27,517 nt of DNA from CAYJIL01 sp964370235 (GCA_964370235.1 CAYJIL010000023.1:1-27517); one strand, 5' to 3'; numbered from the stretch's first letter, positions 8,384 to 16,654 are shown. The notes: generated from the letters alone by a model not told the origin. Program-made: numbers and translations.

Positions 8384-10537
8384 ATGAAAAAATATTTGCC
8401 AAACGAGATCAAAAACATTGTTTTGCTGGGGAGCTCAGGCTCGGGTAAAACGACTTTTGCCGAGGCTATGGCCTACGAGGGCAAAGCTATCGACAGACGA
8501 GGAACTATTGAAGCCGGCACTACAGTTTCCGACTACAACGAAATGGAGCAACTCCACAAAAGGTCGATTTACCCGTCACAGCTTTTTGCCGAGTACAATA
8601 ACTATAAGATAAACATCATCGATCCTCCGGGTTCGGATGATTTCTGTGGAGGTTTATTCTCTGCCTTTAAGGTTGCCGATGTGGGTATTCTGTTAATTAA
8701 TGGACAGAATGGTTTTGAGGCAGGAACCGAAATTCAGGCAAGATATGCTCGTCAACACAAAAAGCCAATTATATCGATAATAAATCAGCTCGATAGCGAG
8801 AAGGCATCGTGGGATGAATCACTAGAGTCGATAGTGTCGTCATTTGCTGTTAAACCAGTGGTGGTGCAGTATCCTGTGACAGTGGGGCCAGGCTTCGATG
8901 GCTTTATCGATGTATTATTGATGAAGTACTACAAATTTAAGGGCGACACAGGCGAGCGTGAGGAGTTGCCAATTCCAGAGCAAGAGCAAGAGCGTGCAGC
9001 CGAGTTACACAACGAGCTAGTAGAGCGTGCAGCCGAGAATGACGAAGGCTTAATGGAGTTATACTTCGAAAAGGGTAACCTTACCGAAGATGAACTTCGT
9101 AGCGGTTTGAAATTGGGCTTGGCACGTCGTGACCTAATCCCCGTATTCTGTGGATCGGGCAAGATGGACATAGGCACAAAGCGTCTGCTAGAGTTTATTA
9201 CAAACGTAGCACCGGGGCCAGTCGAAGCACCTAACGTAATTACAACCGACCTAGAGGAGATAGAGCCAAACCCAGATGGTGCACCAGCGCTATTCGTATA
9301 TAAAACTGTTATCGAGCCACACTTGGGTGAGGTATCATATTTTCGTGTAGTATCGGGTTCTATTACCGAGGGTATGGAACTTGTAAACAACAGCAATGGC
9401 AACAAAGAAAAGCTAGCGCAGTTGTTTGTGCCAATGGGTAAGGGGCGTGTAAAAGTTACCGAACTAGCAGCAGGTGATTTGGGTTGTAGCGTTAAGCTAA
9501 AGCATACCAAAACTAACGATACGCTTGCAGCAGCAGGCACCGAGTGGAAAGTCGAGCCAATTCACTTCCCCGACCATCGCTATCGCACAGCAGTTAAGGC
9601 TGCCAATAGCTCCGATGACGAGAAATTGGGCGAGATTCTTCATAAGGCACACTACCAAGATCCTACAATTCATGCCGAATATGTTAAGGAGCTTCGCCAA
9701 ACAATCCTATCGGGACAAGGCGAGCACCACCTTAACATCCTAAAGGCACAAATTGCCAAGGAGCACAAAATAGATATAGAGTTCTTTGCACCTCGCATTC
9801 CATACCGTGAAACAATCACAAAGGTGGCTATGGCAGACTATCGCCACAAGAAACAGTCGGGTGGTGCAGGTCAGTTTGGCGAGGTTCACATTATAATTGA
9901 GCCTTATACCGAGGGTGACACACCAAAGAACAAGTACAAAGCAGACGGAAAAGAGGTTGTTCCTAACATAAAGAGCAGCGAGGTACATCCGCTAGAGTGG
10001 GGTGGTAGCCTTATCTTCCACAGCTGTATAGTTGGTGGATCTATCGACTCTCGTTTTATGCCTGCAATTGTTAAGGGTTTGATGGAGAAGATGGAACAAG
10101 GGCCTCTTACTGGTTCCTATGCACGTGATATTCGTGTGCTAGTGTATGATGGTAAGATGCACGCAGTAGACTCAAACGAAATTTCGTTTAAGCTAGCAGC
10201 TCGCAATGCATTTAAAGAGGCATTCAAAAAAGCAGGCCCAAAGATTATGGAGCCCGTATATAGCGTTGAGGTGCTTGTGCCAAGCGAGAAACTGGGCGAT
10301 GTAATGAGCGATTTGCAAAATCGTCGTGCTATGATCGAGGGTATTACTAGCGAAAAGGGTTTTGAGATAATTGCTGCAAAAGTGCCTTTGGCTCAGATGT
10401 ATCGTTACTCAACTACGCTTAGTTCGCTGTCGAATGGTCGTGCAACCTACTCTATGAAGTTTGCTTCATATGAGCAAGTGCCAGCCGATGTGCAGCAGAA
10501 ACTACTTCAGGATTACACCGATGGTGACGATGAGTAG
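8384..10537 (+). CDS. fusA2: Elongation factor G paralogue (EF-G2-like)
   Basis: A 717-residue translational GTPase-family protein with EF-G domain order. The P-loop GSSGSGKT is at 16-23. Switch II reads DPPGSDDF at 80-87, where canonical EF-G has DTAGHVDF; Ser84 stands where the catalytic His normally sits. The guanine-specificity motif is NQLD at 134-137 instead of NKxD. Later domains look intact, including the domain IV segment with GGAGQFGEV. Bacteroides thetaiotaomicron has an EF-G2 reported to support translation without GTPase activity during carbon limitation; the altered switch II makes this a plausible orthologue. I chose ATG 8384 because the protein then starts directly with family sequence (MKKYLPNEIKNIVLLG), while the in-frame ATG at 8279 would add 35 non-homologous residues and sits inside a promoter box. 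It appears to be a single-gene transcript. Confidence 0.88.
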   Translation: MKKYLPNEIKNIVLLGSSGSGKTTFAEAMAYEGKAIDRRGTIEAGTTVSDYNEMEQLHKRSIYPSQLFAEYNNYKINIIDPPGSDDFCGGLFSAFKVADVGILLINGQNGFEAGTEIQARYARQHKKPIISIINQLDSEKASWDESLESIVSSFAVKPVVVQYPVTVGPGFDGFIDVLLMKYYKFKGDTGEREELPIPEQEQERAAELHNELVERAAENDEGLMELYFEKGNLTEDELRSGLKLGLARRDLIPVFCGSGKMDIGTKRLLEFITNVAPGPVEAPNVITTDLEEIEPNPDGAPALFVYKTVIEPHLGEVSYFRVVSGSITEGMELVNNSNGNKEKLAQLFVPMGKGRVKVTELAAGDLGCSVKLKHTKTNDTLAAAGTEWKVEPIHFPDHRYRTAVKAANSSDDEKLGEILHKAHYQDPTIHAEYVKELRQTILSGQGEHHLNILKAQIAKEHKIDIEFFAPRIPYRETITKVAMADYRHKKQSGGAGQFGEVHIIIEPYTEGDTPKNKYKADGKEVVPNIKSSEVHPLEWGGSLIFHSCIVGGSIDSRFMPAIVKGLMEKMEQGPLTGSYARDIRVLVYDGKMHAVDSNEISFKLAARNAFKEAFKKAGPKIMEPVYSVEVLVPSEKLGDVMSDLQNRRAMIEGITSEKGFEIIAAKVPLAQMYRYSTTLSSLSNGRATYSMKFASYEQVPADVQQKLLQDYTDGDDE

Positions 10538-10565
10538 AGAATGATATTTTGCCAAAATATTACCA

Positions 10566-10605
10566 AGGTGGTGGGGAGTTAATTCTTCCTGCCACCTCTC
10601 TTTTT
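10566..10605 (+). terminator. Terminator after the EF-G-like gene
   Basis: Hairpin with outer arms AGGTGG (10566-10571) and CCACCT (10592-10597) and inner arms GGGAG/CTTCC including one G-T pair, followed by CTC and five T residues (10601-10605). Confidence 0.82.
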
Positions 10606-10706
10606 GGGCTGTAACATGGTTTGATTTGTGGTTGAGGTTTAGTGGTGCTTGTAGTGTATGATCTTCACTTTACTGTGTTTAGGTGATGAAAATAAAAAAA
10701 AATAAT

Positions 10707-10714
10707 TATCTTTG
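10707..10714 (+). promoter_or_regulatory. Putative -7 box for the L25 operon
   Basis: TATCTTTG at 10707-10714 matches TAnnTTTG about 68 bases before the L25 ATG, preceded by an A-rich run (about 10690-10706). No clear TTTG -33 element is visible at 19-21 bases. The A-rich upstream run could act as an UP-like element for a ribosomal-protein promoter; that is inference. Confidence 0.5.
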
Positions 10715-10781
10715 CACCACAAAATGACATGAGGGGTTGGTACAATAGTGTACAGATGAGTAATGTCACAATGATTTTATT

Positions 10782-11381
10782 ATGAAAAGTATCGAAATTA
10801 AAGGTCTTAAAAGAGAGGCTTTTGGCAAGAAAGAAACTAAGAATTCAAGAAAAGAAGGTCTTATCCCATGTGCTATCTACGGTGGTGGCGAGACAGTTCA
10901 CTTTAGCGTTAACGAGAGCGATCTAAGAGATCTTATCTACTCTCCAGCATCTTTCATCGTAAACTTCGACATCGAGGGTGCAAAAGAAGTAGGTGTAATG
11001 CGTGAGGTTCAGTTCCACCCAGTTGAAGATAACGTTCTTCACATCGATTTCTACCGTGTACAAGCTGGTAAGCCAGTTGCTATTGATATCCCAGTTAAGC
11101 TAACAGGTAACTCAGAAGGTGTTAAGCAGGGTGGTAAGCTTACGCTATCTAAGCGTAAGATCACTGTTTCGGGTCTTGAGGCTAACCTACCAGACACTAT
11201 CGACGTTGATATCACTAACCTTAACCTAGGTCAGTCAGTCTTCGCAGGTGATCTTGTTCTAGAGAATCTTACTCTACTTACTCCTGCTACTACAGCTATC
11301 TGTGCTGTTAAGATGACTCGTGCTGCTCGTGGTGCTGCTGTTGCTGCTGCACTTGCTGCTCAAAAAGCGGGTAAGAAGTAA
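10782..11381 (+). CDS. rplY: 50S ribosomal protein L25 (long Ctc/TL5 form)
   Basis: Binds 5S rRNA in the large ribosomal subunit. At 199 residues this is the long two-domain form: an N-terminal L25 domain (about 1-92, including RxxGLIPCAIYGGG) and a C-terminal beta domain (about 95-180, including VKLTGNSEGVKQGG and a PDTIDVDITNLNLG segment). The tail is Ala/Lys-rich (about 180-199). Codon use is visibly more restricted than in neighbouring genes (frequent GGT, GCT, CTT, ATC), as expected for high expression. It heads a run of closely spaced genes; the pth gene follows after 30 bases, the usual rplY-pth arrangement. Confidence 0.95.
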   Translation: MKSIEIKGLKREAFGKKETKNSRKEGLIPCAIYGGGETVHFSVNESDLRDLIYSPASFIVNFDIEGAKEVGVMREVQFHPVEDNVLHIDFYRVQAGKPVAIDIPVKLTGNSEGVKQGGKLTLSKRKITVSGLEANLPDTIDVDITNLNLGQSVFAGDLVLENLTLLTPATTAICAVKMTRAARGAAVAAALAAQKAGKK

Positions 11382-11411
11382 TTTATATCAGACTAACTAA
11401 ATTCACGTAAA

Positions 11412-11975
11412 GTGAAATCTTTAATAGTCGGAATTGGTAATATTGGCGCAGAATACGCCAATACACGCCATAATATAGGTTTTAAGGTATTGGACGCTCT
11501 TTCTAAGGCGTCCAATATCGTTTTTAGTAGTGATCGTTACGGTGCAGTTGCCGAGTTTAGACACAAAGGGCGAACTGCTATTCTTCTAAAGCCATCCACC
11601 TACGTTAACCTAAGTGGAAAGGCGGTCTCTTATTGGATGCAGCGTGAGCGTATTCCACTAGAGAATGTGTTTGTAATTGTAGATGATATTGCAATCCCTT
11701 ATGGTACTCTTAGAATAAGAGGCAAGGGTAGCGATGGAGGGCACAATGGTTTAAAAAATATTACATCGGTGCTTGGTACAGCAGCCTATTCGAGGCTACG
11801 TTTTGGGATTGGAGGCGACTTCCCCAAAGGTATGCAGGTAGACTATGTGCTGGGTGAGTGGAGCGATGCCGAAACAGAGGCAATGCCCGAGAGGCTTGAT
11901 ATGTGTATTGAGACCATCAAGTGCTTTATGCTACAAGGTATTGAGCGAACAATGAACTCATATAACAATAAGTAA
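11412..11975 (+). CDS. pth: Peptidyl-tRNA hydrolase
   Basis: Cleaves the ester bond of peptidyl-tRNA released from stalled ribosomes, recycling tRNA. It has 187 residues, the normal length. The family signature is clear: GIGNIGAEYANTRHNIG with Asn10 and catalytic His20, then VDDIAIPYGTLRIR containing the conserved Asp, and GSDGGHNGLKNI. The start codon is GTG at 11412; the encoded N-terminus (MKSLIVGIGN) begins exactly where the family does, so no other start is needed. The next gene begins only 2 bases after its stop, so translation is probably coupled. Confidence 0.95.
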   Translation: MKSLIVGIGNIGAEYANTRHNIGFKVLDALSKASNIVFSSDRYGAVAEFRHKGRTAILLKPSTYVNLSGKAVSYWMQRERIPLENVFVIVDDIAIPYGTLRIRGKGSDGGHNGLKNITSVLGTAAYSRLRFGIGGDFPKGMQVDYVLGEWSDAETEAMPERLDMCIETIKCFMLQGIERTMNSYNNK

Positions 11976-11977
11976 CA

Positions 11978-12391
11978 ATGTCAGAGGTTAGAGTTGATAA
12001 GTGGTTGTGGGCGGTGAGAATATACAAAACTCGCTCGGTGGCGGCTGATGCATGTCGCTCAAACCACGTTCTTGTGAATGGTACAACAGTAAAACCTTCG
12101 CGAGAAATAAAAGTAGGTGACAAGGTTCAAATCAAAAAAATGCCTATAACCTATTCATACGAGGTTGCCAAGGCAATATCTTCGAGGGTGGGTGCTCCGT
12201 TAGCTGCCGAGGCTGCAATAAATGTCACCCCACAGGAGGAGATGGATAAATTAAAGCAAAATATTGCTATCTTTGCTAGACGAGATGCGGGTACTGGGCG
12301 ACCAACCAAAAAAGAGCGTAGAGACATCGACACGCTCATGGATGAGTTTTCGGGTAACGATCTTTGGGACGAAGAAGATGACGATATTTAA
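11978..12391 (+). CDS. S4-domain RNA-binding protein (Hsp15-like)
   Basis: A 137-residue protein with an N-terminal S4 RNA-binding fold (about residues 4-60): VRVDKWLWAVRIYKTRS, then a VLVNG turn and PSREIKVGDKVQI. This is the pattern of Hsp15/HslR, which in E. coli binds 50S subunits carrying nascent peptidyl-tRNA. The C-terminal part (about 85-137) is charged, with an acidic end (EEDDDI). Lying immediately behind peptidyl-tRNA hydrolase, it fits ribosome rescue or recycling. The family call is firm; the exact role in this lineage is inferred. Confidence 0.85.
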   Translation: MSEVRVDKWLWAVRIYKTRSVAADACRSNHVLVNGTTVKPSREIKVGDKVQIKKMPITYSYEVAKAISSRVGAPLAAEAAINVTPQEEMDKLKQNIAIFARRDAGTGRPTKKERRDIDTLMDEFSGNDLWDEEDDDI

Positions 12392-12400
12392 CCAACGACT

Positions 12401-12961
12401 ATGTATATAGCAAAACTGAAAAGAGGCGAGAATATAGCAGAATATCTGCTATATATTTGGCAGATAGAGGATCTTATTAGAGCACTTGATTTCAATCACG
12501 AAAAAATCAACCAAATATTGGTTGTTCCACAAGGGCTTGATGAGGCAAAGAGCGAGGCAGCTCTTTCGTGGTATGAGGGCATTACCAATATGCTAATATC
12601 CGAAGACAAGAAAGAGAGTGGCCATATTAGCCACACCGAGCATCTAGTTGCCGATATTCACGATTTGCACCTACGTCTTTTGGCTAATCCTGTGATTCAG
12701 CCTAGTTATAGAGCTAAGTTTTCGGCACTAGAGCCATATTTGCCTATGCTAAGAGCCGAGCTAAAAGGTGGCGAAGCTATGAGCGATACTATGCTTATGT
12801 TCAAGGCGCTATATTCTGTAATATTGCTTAGGCTAAAGGGTAACACACAAAGTAGTCATGCTAGCGATGTAATTGAAACTGTGTCGCCAGTGGTTGCGCT
12901 ACTTGCCGATACCTACAAAAAGGTGGAGCAGGGCGAAATAGATCTTTTCAAGGAGGAGTAG
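12401..12961 (+). CDS. DUF4924-like conserved protein
   Basis: A 186-residue soluble protein that I recognise as resembling DUF4924, a family of about this length found in Bacteroidota; the N-terminal pattern ENIAEYLLYIWQIEDLIRA is the most telling part. It looks mainly alpha-helical, with no signal peptide, membrane segment or catalytic motif. It starts 9 bases after the S4-domain gene and ends 1 base before ruvX, deep within an operon for translation and genome maintenance. Function is unknown; the context suggests a link to ribosome or nucleic-acid processes, but that is only guilt by association. Confidence 0.7.
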   Translation: MYIAKLKRGENIAEYLLYIWQIEDLIRALDFNHEKINQILVVPQGLDEAKSEAALSWYEGITNMLISEDKKESGHISHTEHLVADIHDLHLRLLANPVIQPSYRAKFSALEPYLPMLRAELKGGEAMSDTMLMFKALYSVILLRLKGNTQSSHASDVIETVSPVVALLADTYKKVEQGEIDLFKEE

Positions 12962-12962
12962 C

Positions 12963-13379
12963 GTGGGACGAATTTTGGCAATAGATTTTGGGCGCAAGCG
13001 CACAGGTATCGCAGTTACCGACCCTTTGCACATTGTAGCCTCGCCGCTAGAGACGGTTCCTACACACGAGCTAATGCAGTTCTTGAAAAAATATACGAGC
13101 GAAAATAGTGTTGAGCTCATTGTTATGGGCTTGCCCAAGCAGATGGACGGTAGCTATTCAGAGTCATACAAGTATATCGAACCATTTGTTCGCAGGCTAC
13201 AAAAAGAGATGCCTGATATGCCGCTAGAGTATCAGGACGAAAGATTTACTAGCAAAATGGCAATGAGTGCCATGATTGAGGGTGGAGTTAAAAAAAGCGA
13301 TCGTCGAGATAAAGCCCTAGTAGATAGGGTGAGTGCATCGATAATTCTTCAATCATATTTAGATAGAGTAAAATTTTAA
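12963..13379 (+). CDS. ruvX: RuvX/YqgF family Holliday junction resolvase-like nuclease
   Basis: A 138-residue RNase H-fold protein implicated in 16S/pre-rRNA processing and Holliday junction resolution. Motifs are ILAIDFGRKRTGIAVTD with catalytic Asp8, GLPKQMDGS, YQDERFTS with acidic residues, and the C-terminal KALVDRVSASIILQSYL helix whose Asp completes the active site. It starts with GTG at 12963, one base after the previous stop, and the family N-terminus begins there. Peptide deformylase follows 4 bases later. Confidence 0.92.
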   Translation: MGRILAIDFGRKRTGIAVTDPLHIVASPLETVPTHELMQFLKKYTSENSVELIVMGLPKQMDGSYSESYKYIEPFVRRLQKEMPDMPLEYQDERFTSKMAMSAMIEGGVKKSDRRDKALVDRVSASIILQSYLDRVKF

Positions 13380-13383
13380 GAAA

Positions 13384-13938
13384 ATGGTATATCCAATATA
13401 TATATATGGTTCTGCTGTTCTTCGCAAAGAGACAACAGAAATTACTGCAGACTATCCCGAGCTAAAGAAGCTAATTGAGGATATGTTTGAGACAATGTAC
13501 GACACATCGGGCGTTGGGCTTGCTGCTCCACAAATAGGTATTCCTATACGACTGTTTGTAATTGATGCCTCGCCCTTTGACGAAGATGATGCCGAGCTTG
13601 CAACGTTTAAAAAGGTATTTATTAATGCCGATATTTATGAGCGTACTGGCGAGGATGAGTACTTTGAAGAGGGGTGTTTGAGTATTCCAAACATACGTGA
13701 AAATGTACAAAGAAAAACAGTAATTCGTATGCGCTATATGGACGAAAATTTTGTAGAGCACGACGAAGAATTCTCGGGTATTGCAGCTCGTATTATACAG
13801 CATGAGTACGACCACATCGACCAAATGATGTTTGTCGATCACCTTTCGCCACTAAGAAAAAGACTAATTAGTGGTAAGCTAACAAAGATGGCTAAGGGTG
13901 ACTACAAGGCAGCCTACCGTACAAAACTAGTAAAGTAA
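13384..13938 (+). CDS. def: Peptide deformylase
   Basis: Metalloenzyme that removes the formyl group from nascent protein N-termini. All three signature motifs are present: GVGLAAPQ at 43-50, EGCLS with metal ligand Cys98, and HEYDH at 140-144 with the two His ligands and catalytic Glu141. Length is 184 residues, normal. It is the last gene of the L25-pth-S4-DUF4924-ruvX-def run, closed by a strong terminator. Confidence 0.96.
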   Translation: MVYPIYIYGSAVLRKETTEITADYPELKKLIEDMFETMYDTSGVGLAAPQIGIPIRLFVIDASPFDEDDAELATFKKVFINADIYERTGEDEYFEEGCLSIPNIRENVQRKTVIRMRYMDENFVEHDEEFSGIAARIIQHEYDHIDQMMFVDHLSPLRKRLISGKLTKMAKGDYKAAYRTKLVK

Positions 13939-13940
13939 AT

Positions 13941-13983
13941 AAAAATCTACCCTTCGCTTTTTGTGAGCAGGGTAGATTTTTTT
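13941..13983 (+). terminator. Terminator of the L25-def operon
   Basis: Perfect 13-bp arms at 13941-13953 and 13969-13981 (core ATCTACCCT/AGGGTAGAT). The loop of about 15 bases can add GCT/AGC pairing. The 3' arm runs into seven T residues, so it is strong on the plus strand; the A-run on the left could also let it act in reverse. Confidence 0.9.
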
Positions 13984-14020
13984 ATATTTACCAATTGATA
14001 AATCATAGCTAAAGAGCAAA

Positions 14021-16423
14021 ATGGAGGAGCGCAAGCAGTTAGCAGCAGCATTCATAGAGAGTACAGGGGATAATATATTCCTGACAGGTCGTGCAGGTAC
14101 GGGCAAGACCACTTTTTTGCGCTCGTTGCATCAGTACACATCAAAGCGTATGGTTGTAGTTGCGCCTACGGGTGTGGCTGCTCTTAATGCAGGTGGTGCA
14201 ACTATTCACTCCTTTTTTCAGCTAAAACCACAAACCTATCTGCCGGGTATAACAAAGCTAGAATTCAAGGCAAGTAGGCAAAAACGCTCGCTCTTTACAT
14301 CGCTAGATTTGCTAGTAATAGACGAGGTGAGTATGGTGAGAGCCGATTTGCTCGACTCTATTGATGCCACGTTGCGATATTATAGAGGTGTAAATCGCCC
14401 CTTTGGTGGTGTACAACTTCTTTTGATTGGCGACCTTTTGCAGCTATCGCCCGTGGTAGCCGACCAAGAGTGGGAGCATCTTAACAAATTTTACCGCACC
14501 CCATATTTCTTTGAATCACTCGCTCTTATCGAGAGTTCATACCAGTCTATCGAGCTAACACACATATATAGGCAAAGCGATTCTGAGTTTATAGATATAC
14601 TCAACGCATGTCGTGATTGCCGATATGACAAGGTGCTGTTCGATAAGCTAAATAGCCGCTATATTCCCAATTTTGATACTCCTAGCGGGTATATAACACT
14701 AACCACACACAACTACAAAGCACGAGCTATCAATTCCCAAAAGATTGAGCAGCTCACCACTCCTAGCTACACCTTCACGGCAAGTGTGTCGGGTGAGTTT
14801 GGCGAAAATATATATCCATGTGCCTATGAGTTAACGCTCAAACAAGGTGCTCAGGTAATGTTTGTAAAGAACGATAGTTCGCCCCAAAAACGCTACTATA
14901 ATGGCAAGATAGGGCAAATTACCGACATTGGCGATAATTTTATTGAAGTTGAGTGCGATGACGATGGTCAAGTCATTATGGTTGATATTGAGGAGTGGCA
15001 AAATAATAGATATAAAGTTAACACCCAAACAAAAGAGCTAGAGACCGAGCAGATAGGGGCTTTTCGCCAATATCCGCTTGCGCTTGCTTGGGCAATAACA
15101 ATACACAAAAGCCAAGGGCTCACGTTCGACCATGCTGTGATTGATGCTAGTGAGGCATTTACACATGGTCAAGCATATGTTGCTTTGTCTCGTTGTCGCT
15201 CGCTTGAGGGGTTAGTTTTGTCGGGCAAAATAGGTAGCTCTACGCTAATGAATAACTTTACGCTCGACGAATTTACTCGCTCTATCGAGGATAATCACCC
15301 TAGCAATACCACCTTAGAGTGTAGCCAAAACCGATATTTTAGAGATTTGCTAAGCGAATTATTCGACTTTCGTATCATTGGCTCAAAGAGTGCAATGTTG
15401 GGGGCAGTGCTAGAGTCGGCGGCAGGTAAGCTACATCCCGATTACTGCAAGAGGTGGAGCGATGCAAAACAATCTATTGAGGACGATATAGTAAAAGTTG
15501 CAAACCGCTTTTGTGCCCAAATTTCTAGTGTCGAAAAGCTAGCACAGCAAGATGAGCTCATCGAGCGATCACAAAAAGGTGCAAATTATTTTATAAACAA
15601 AATAGAGGAGCTTATTCTACCACTAATTGGTGGGTGGGATATAGAGCTCGATAATGCCGAAAACCAAAAGAGTTTGGACGATCTGTATAGCTCGTTCACC
15701 ACTTTGCTATATGCCAAGGTGGAGCTATTGGCAGTTGCGGCAGCTGGCTTTGCTATTGCAGCCTACCTAGATAGGCGAGCAAAAGTAGGGCTCGAAAAAC
15801 CCAAATTTAAGAGCGTAAAAGTAAAGGAGAAAAGTTTAGATATTCAAAATCCTTTGCTATTTGACAGATTGCGTCTGTGGCGAAAAGGTGTTGCTATGGA
15901 GAACAACTCTCCGGTATATCAGGTTGCTAGCCAGCAAGCGTTGGCAGGCATCTCTACACTTTTGCCATCTACGCTCAAAGAGCTCAAAAAAGTAAAAGGC
16001 GTTGGTAATAAATTTATCGAACGCTATGGTGCTACTGTGCTTGCAATTGTCGAAGGCTATTGCCACGACCGTGGTATTCAACCCTCGCTAGAGCTAGACG
16101 ATAACGTAGCACAGCAACCCAAACCAGCAAAAGAAAAAGGATCGTCTAAGCAACTTACCTTAGAGATGTTGCAACAGGGCAAGAGTGCGCTAGAGATTGC
16201 AGCTGAACGTGAATTAACCACGTCAACTGTGTGGGGGCACATAAGCCAAATTGTTGCTCAGGGTAGTATGCCTGCAACCAATTTTATGTCACAAGAGCTT
16301 ATCGATCAAATCGAAGAGGCAATTTTGGCAAATCCTGATGCTTCGTTAACCCAGCTTCGAGAATCTATATCTACACCCGTAGAGTTTCATCACATTAAAA
16401 TAGTTTTATCTTCTCGCAGATAA
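14021..16423 (+). CDS. PIF1-like superfamily 1 helicase with HRDC and HTH domains
   Basis: An 800-residue DNA helicase. Walker A GRAGTGKTT is at 23-31 and Walker B VIDEVSMV near 98-105. Later helicase motifs include AITIHKSQGLTFD (about 357-369) and GQAYVALSRCRSL (about 383-395), as in PIF1/RecD-type enzymes. An HRDC domain follows at about 608-680 (LFDRLRLWRKGVA to VKGVGNKFIERYG). The last ~90 residues (707-800) resemble the helix-turn-helix (HTH_40) domain found at some RecQ C-termini. It therefore joins a PIF1 motor to RecQ-style DNA-binding modules. It probably unwinds structured or forked DNA; the exact role is unknown. It is transcribed separately from the def operon upstream. Confidence 0.87.
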   Translation: MEERKQLAAAFIESTGDNIFLTGRAGTGKTTFLRSLHQYTSKRMVVVAPTGVAALNAGGATIHSFFQLKPQTYLPGITKLEFKASRQKRSLFTSLDLLVIDEVSMVRADLLDSIDATLRYYRGVNRPFGGVQLLLIGDLLQLSPVVADQEWEHLNKFYRTPYFFESLALIESSYQSIELTHIYRQSDSEFIDILNACRDCRYDKVLFDKLNSRYIPNFDTPSGYITLTTHNYKARAINSQKIEQLTTPSYTFTASVSGEFGENIYPCAYELTLKQGAQVMFVKNDSSPQKRYYNGKIGQITDIGDNFIEVECDDDGQVIMVDIEEWQNNRYKVNTQTKELETEQIGAFRQYPLALAWAITIHKSQGLTFDHAVIDASEAFTHGQAYVALSRCRSLEGLVLSGKIGSSTLMNNFTLDEFTRSIEDNHPSNTTLECSQNRYFRDLLSELFDFRIIGSKSAMLGAVLESAAGKLHPDYCKRWSDAKQSIEDDIVKVANRFCAQISSVEKLAQQDELIERSQKGANYFINKIEELILPLIGGWDIELDNAENQKSLDDLYSSFTTLLYAKVELLAVAAAGFAIAAYLDRRAKVGLEKPKFKSVKVKEKSLDIQNPLLFDRLRLWRKGVAMENNSPVYQVASQQALAGISTLLPSTLKELKKVKGVGNKFIERYGATVLAIVEGYCHDRGIQPSLELDDNVAQQPKPAKEKGSSKQLTLEMLQQGKSALEIAAERELTTSTVWGHISQIVAQGSMPATNFMSQELIDQIEEAILANPDASLTQLRESISTPVEFHHIKIVLSSRR

Positions 16424-16425
16424 TT

Positions 16426-16446
16426 CGGGGTATTTACCCGTTTAAA
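16426..16446 (+). terminator. Possible weak terminator after the helicase
   Basis: CGGG (16426-16429) and CCCG (16437-16440) form a short GC stem right after the stop codon, followed by only three T residues. Too short to be sure. Confidence 0.35.
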
Positions 16447-16491
16447 AATTGTTGATTTATAATTGTTTGGGATACAAAGGCATATAGTTAG

Positions 16492-16510
16492 CGTAAAAAA
16501 TACGTTTACG
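16492..16510. promoter_or_regulatory. Candidate operator 1 upstream of xyl promoter
   Basis: Inverted repeat CGTAAA (16492-16497), 7-base spacer, TTTACG (16505-16510). A related GTAAA/TTTAC repeat recurs at 16635-16654. Two similar palindromes flanking one promoter suggest binding sites for the adjacent regulator; this is inference. Confidence 0.4.
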
Positions 16511-16588
16511 ACTTAGTGTTTGTATCTTCTATATAATAGCAATTTAGCTTGTTTTTTGATTATTTATAAGCGTATTGCTGTTAAAGTA

Positions 16589-16620
16589 TTTGTAATTGTA
16601 TTGAATAATAGCTAGTTTTG
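16589..16620 (+). promoter_or_regulatory. Promoter of the xylose operon
   Basis: TTTG at 16589-16592, a 20-base spacer, and TAGTTTTG at 16613-16620 match the Bacteroidota -33/-7 consensus in sequence and spacing. Transcription would start near 16627, giving a leader of about 63 bases before the regulator ATG. Confidence 0.7.
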
Positions 16621-16634
16621 TAAAAATCGCTAAT

Positions 16635-16654
16635 CGTAAAATGGCGGTGTTTAC
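16635..16654. promoter_or_regulatory. Candidate operator 2 in the xyl leader
   Basis: GTAAA (16636-16640), 9-base spacer, TTTAC (16650-16654). It lies just downstream of the predicted transcription start, a good place for repression. It shares half-sites with 16492-16510 but has a 2-base longer spacer, so it may be a weaker or chance site. Confidence 0.35.

Noticed and set aside
8929..9540. 203-codon open frame on the minus strand opposite the EF-G-like gene
   Set aside because: It is Ser/Pro-rich low-complexity sequence complementary to EF-G codons, with no start signals and no family resemblance. A shadow frame.
10544..10560. ATATTTTG-C-CAAAATAT palindrome just after the EF-G-like stop codon
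   Set aside because: AT-only, with a 1-base centre, and followed at once by a proper GC-rich terminator; more likely chance in AT-rich spacer than an operator.
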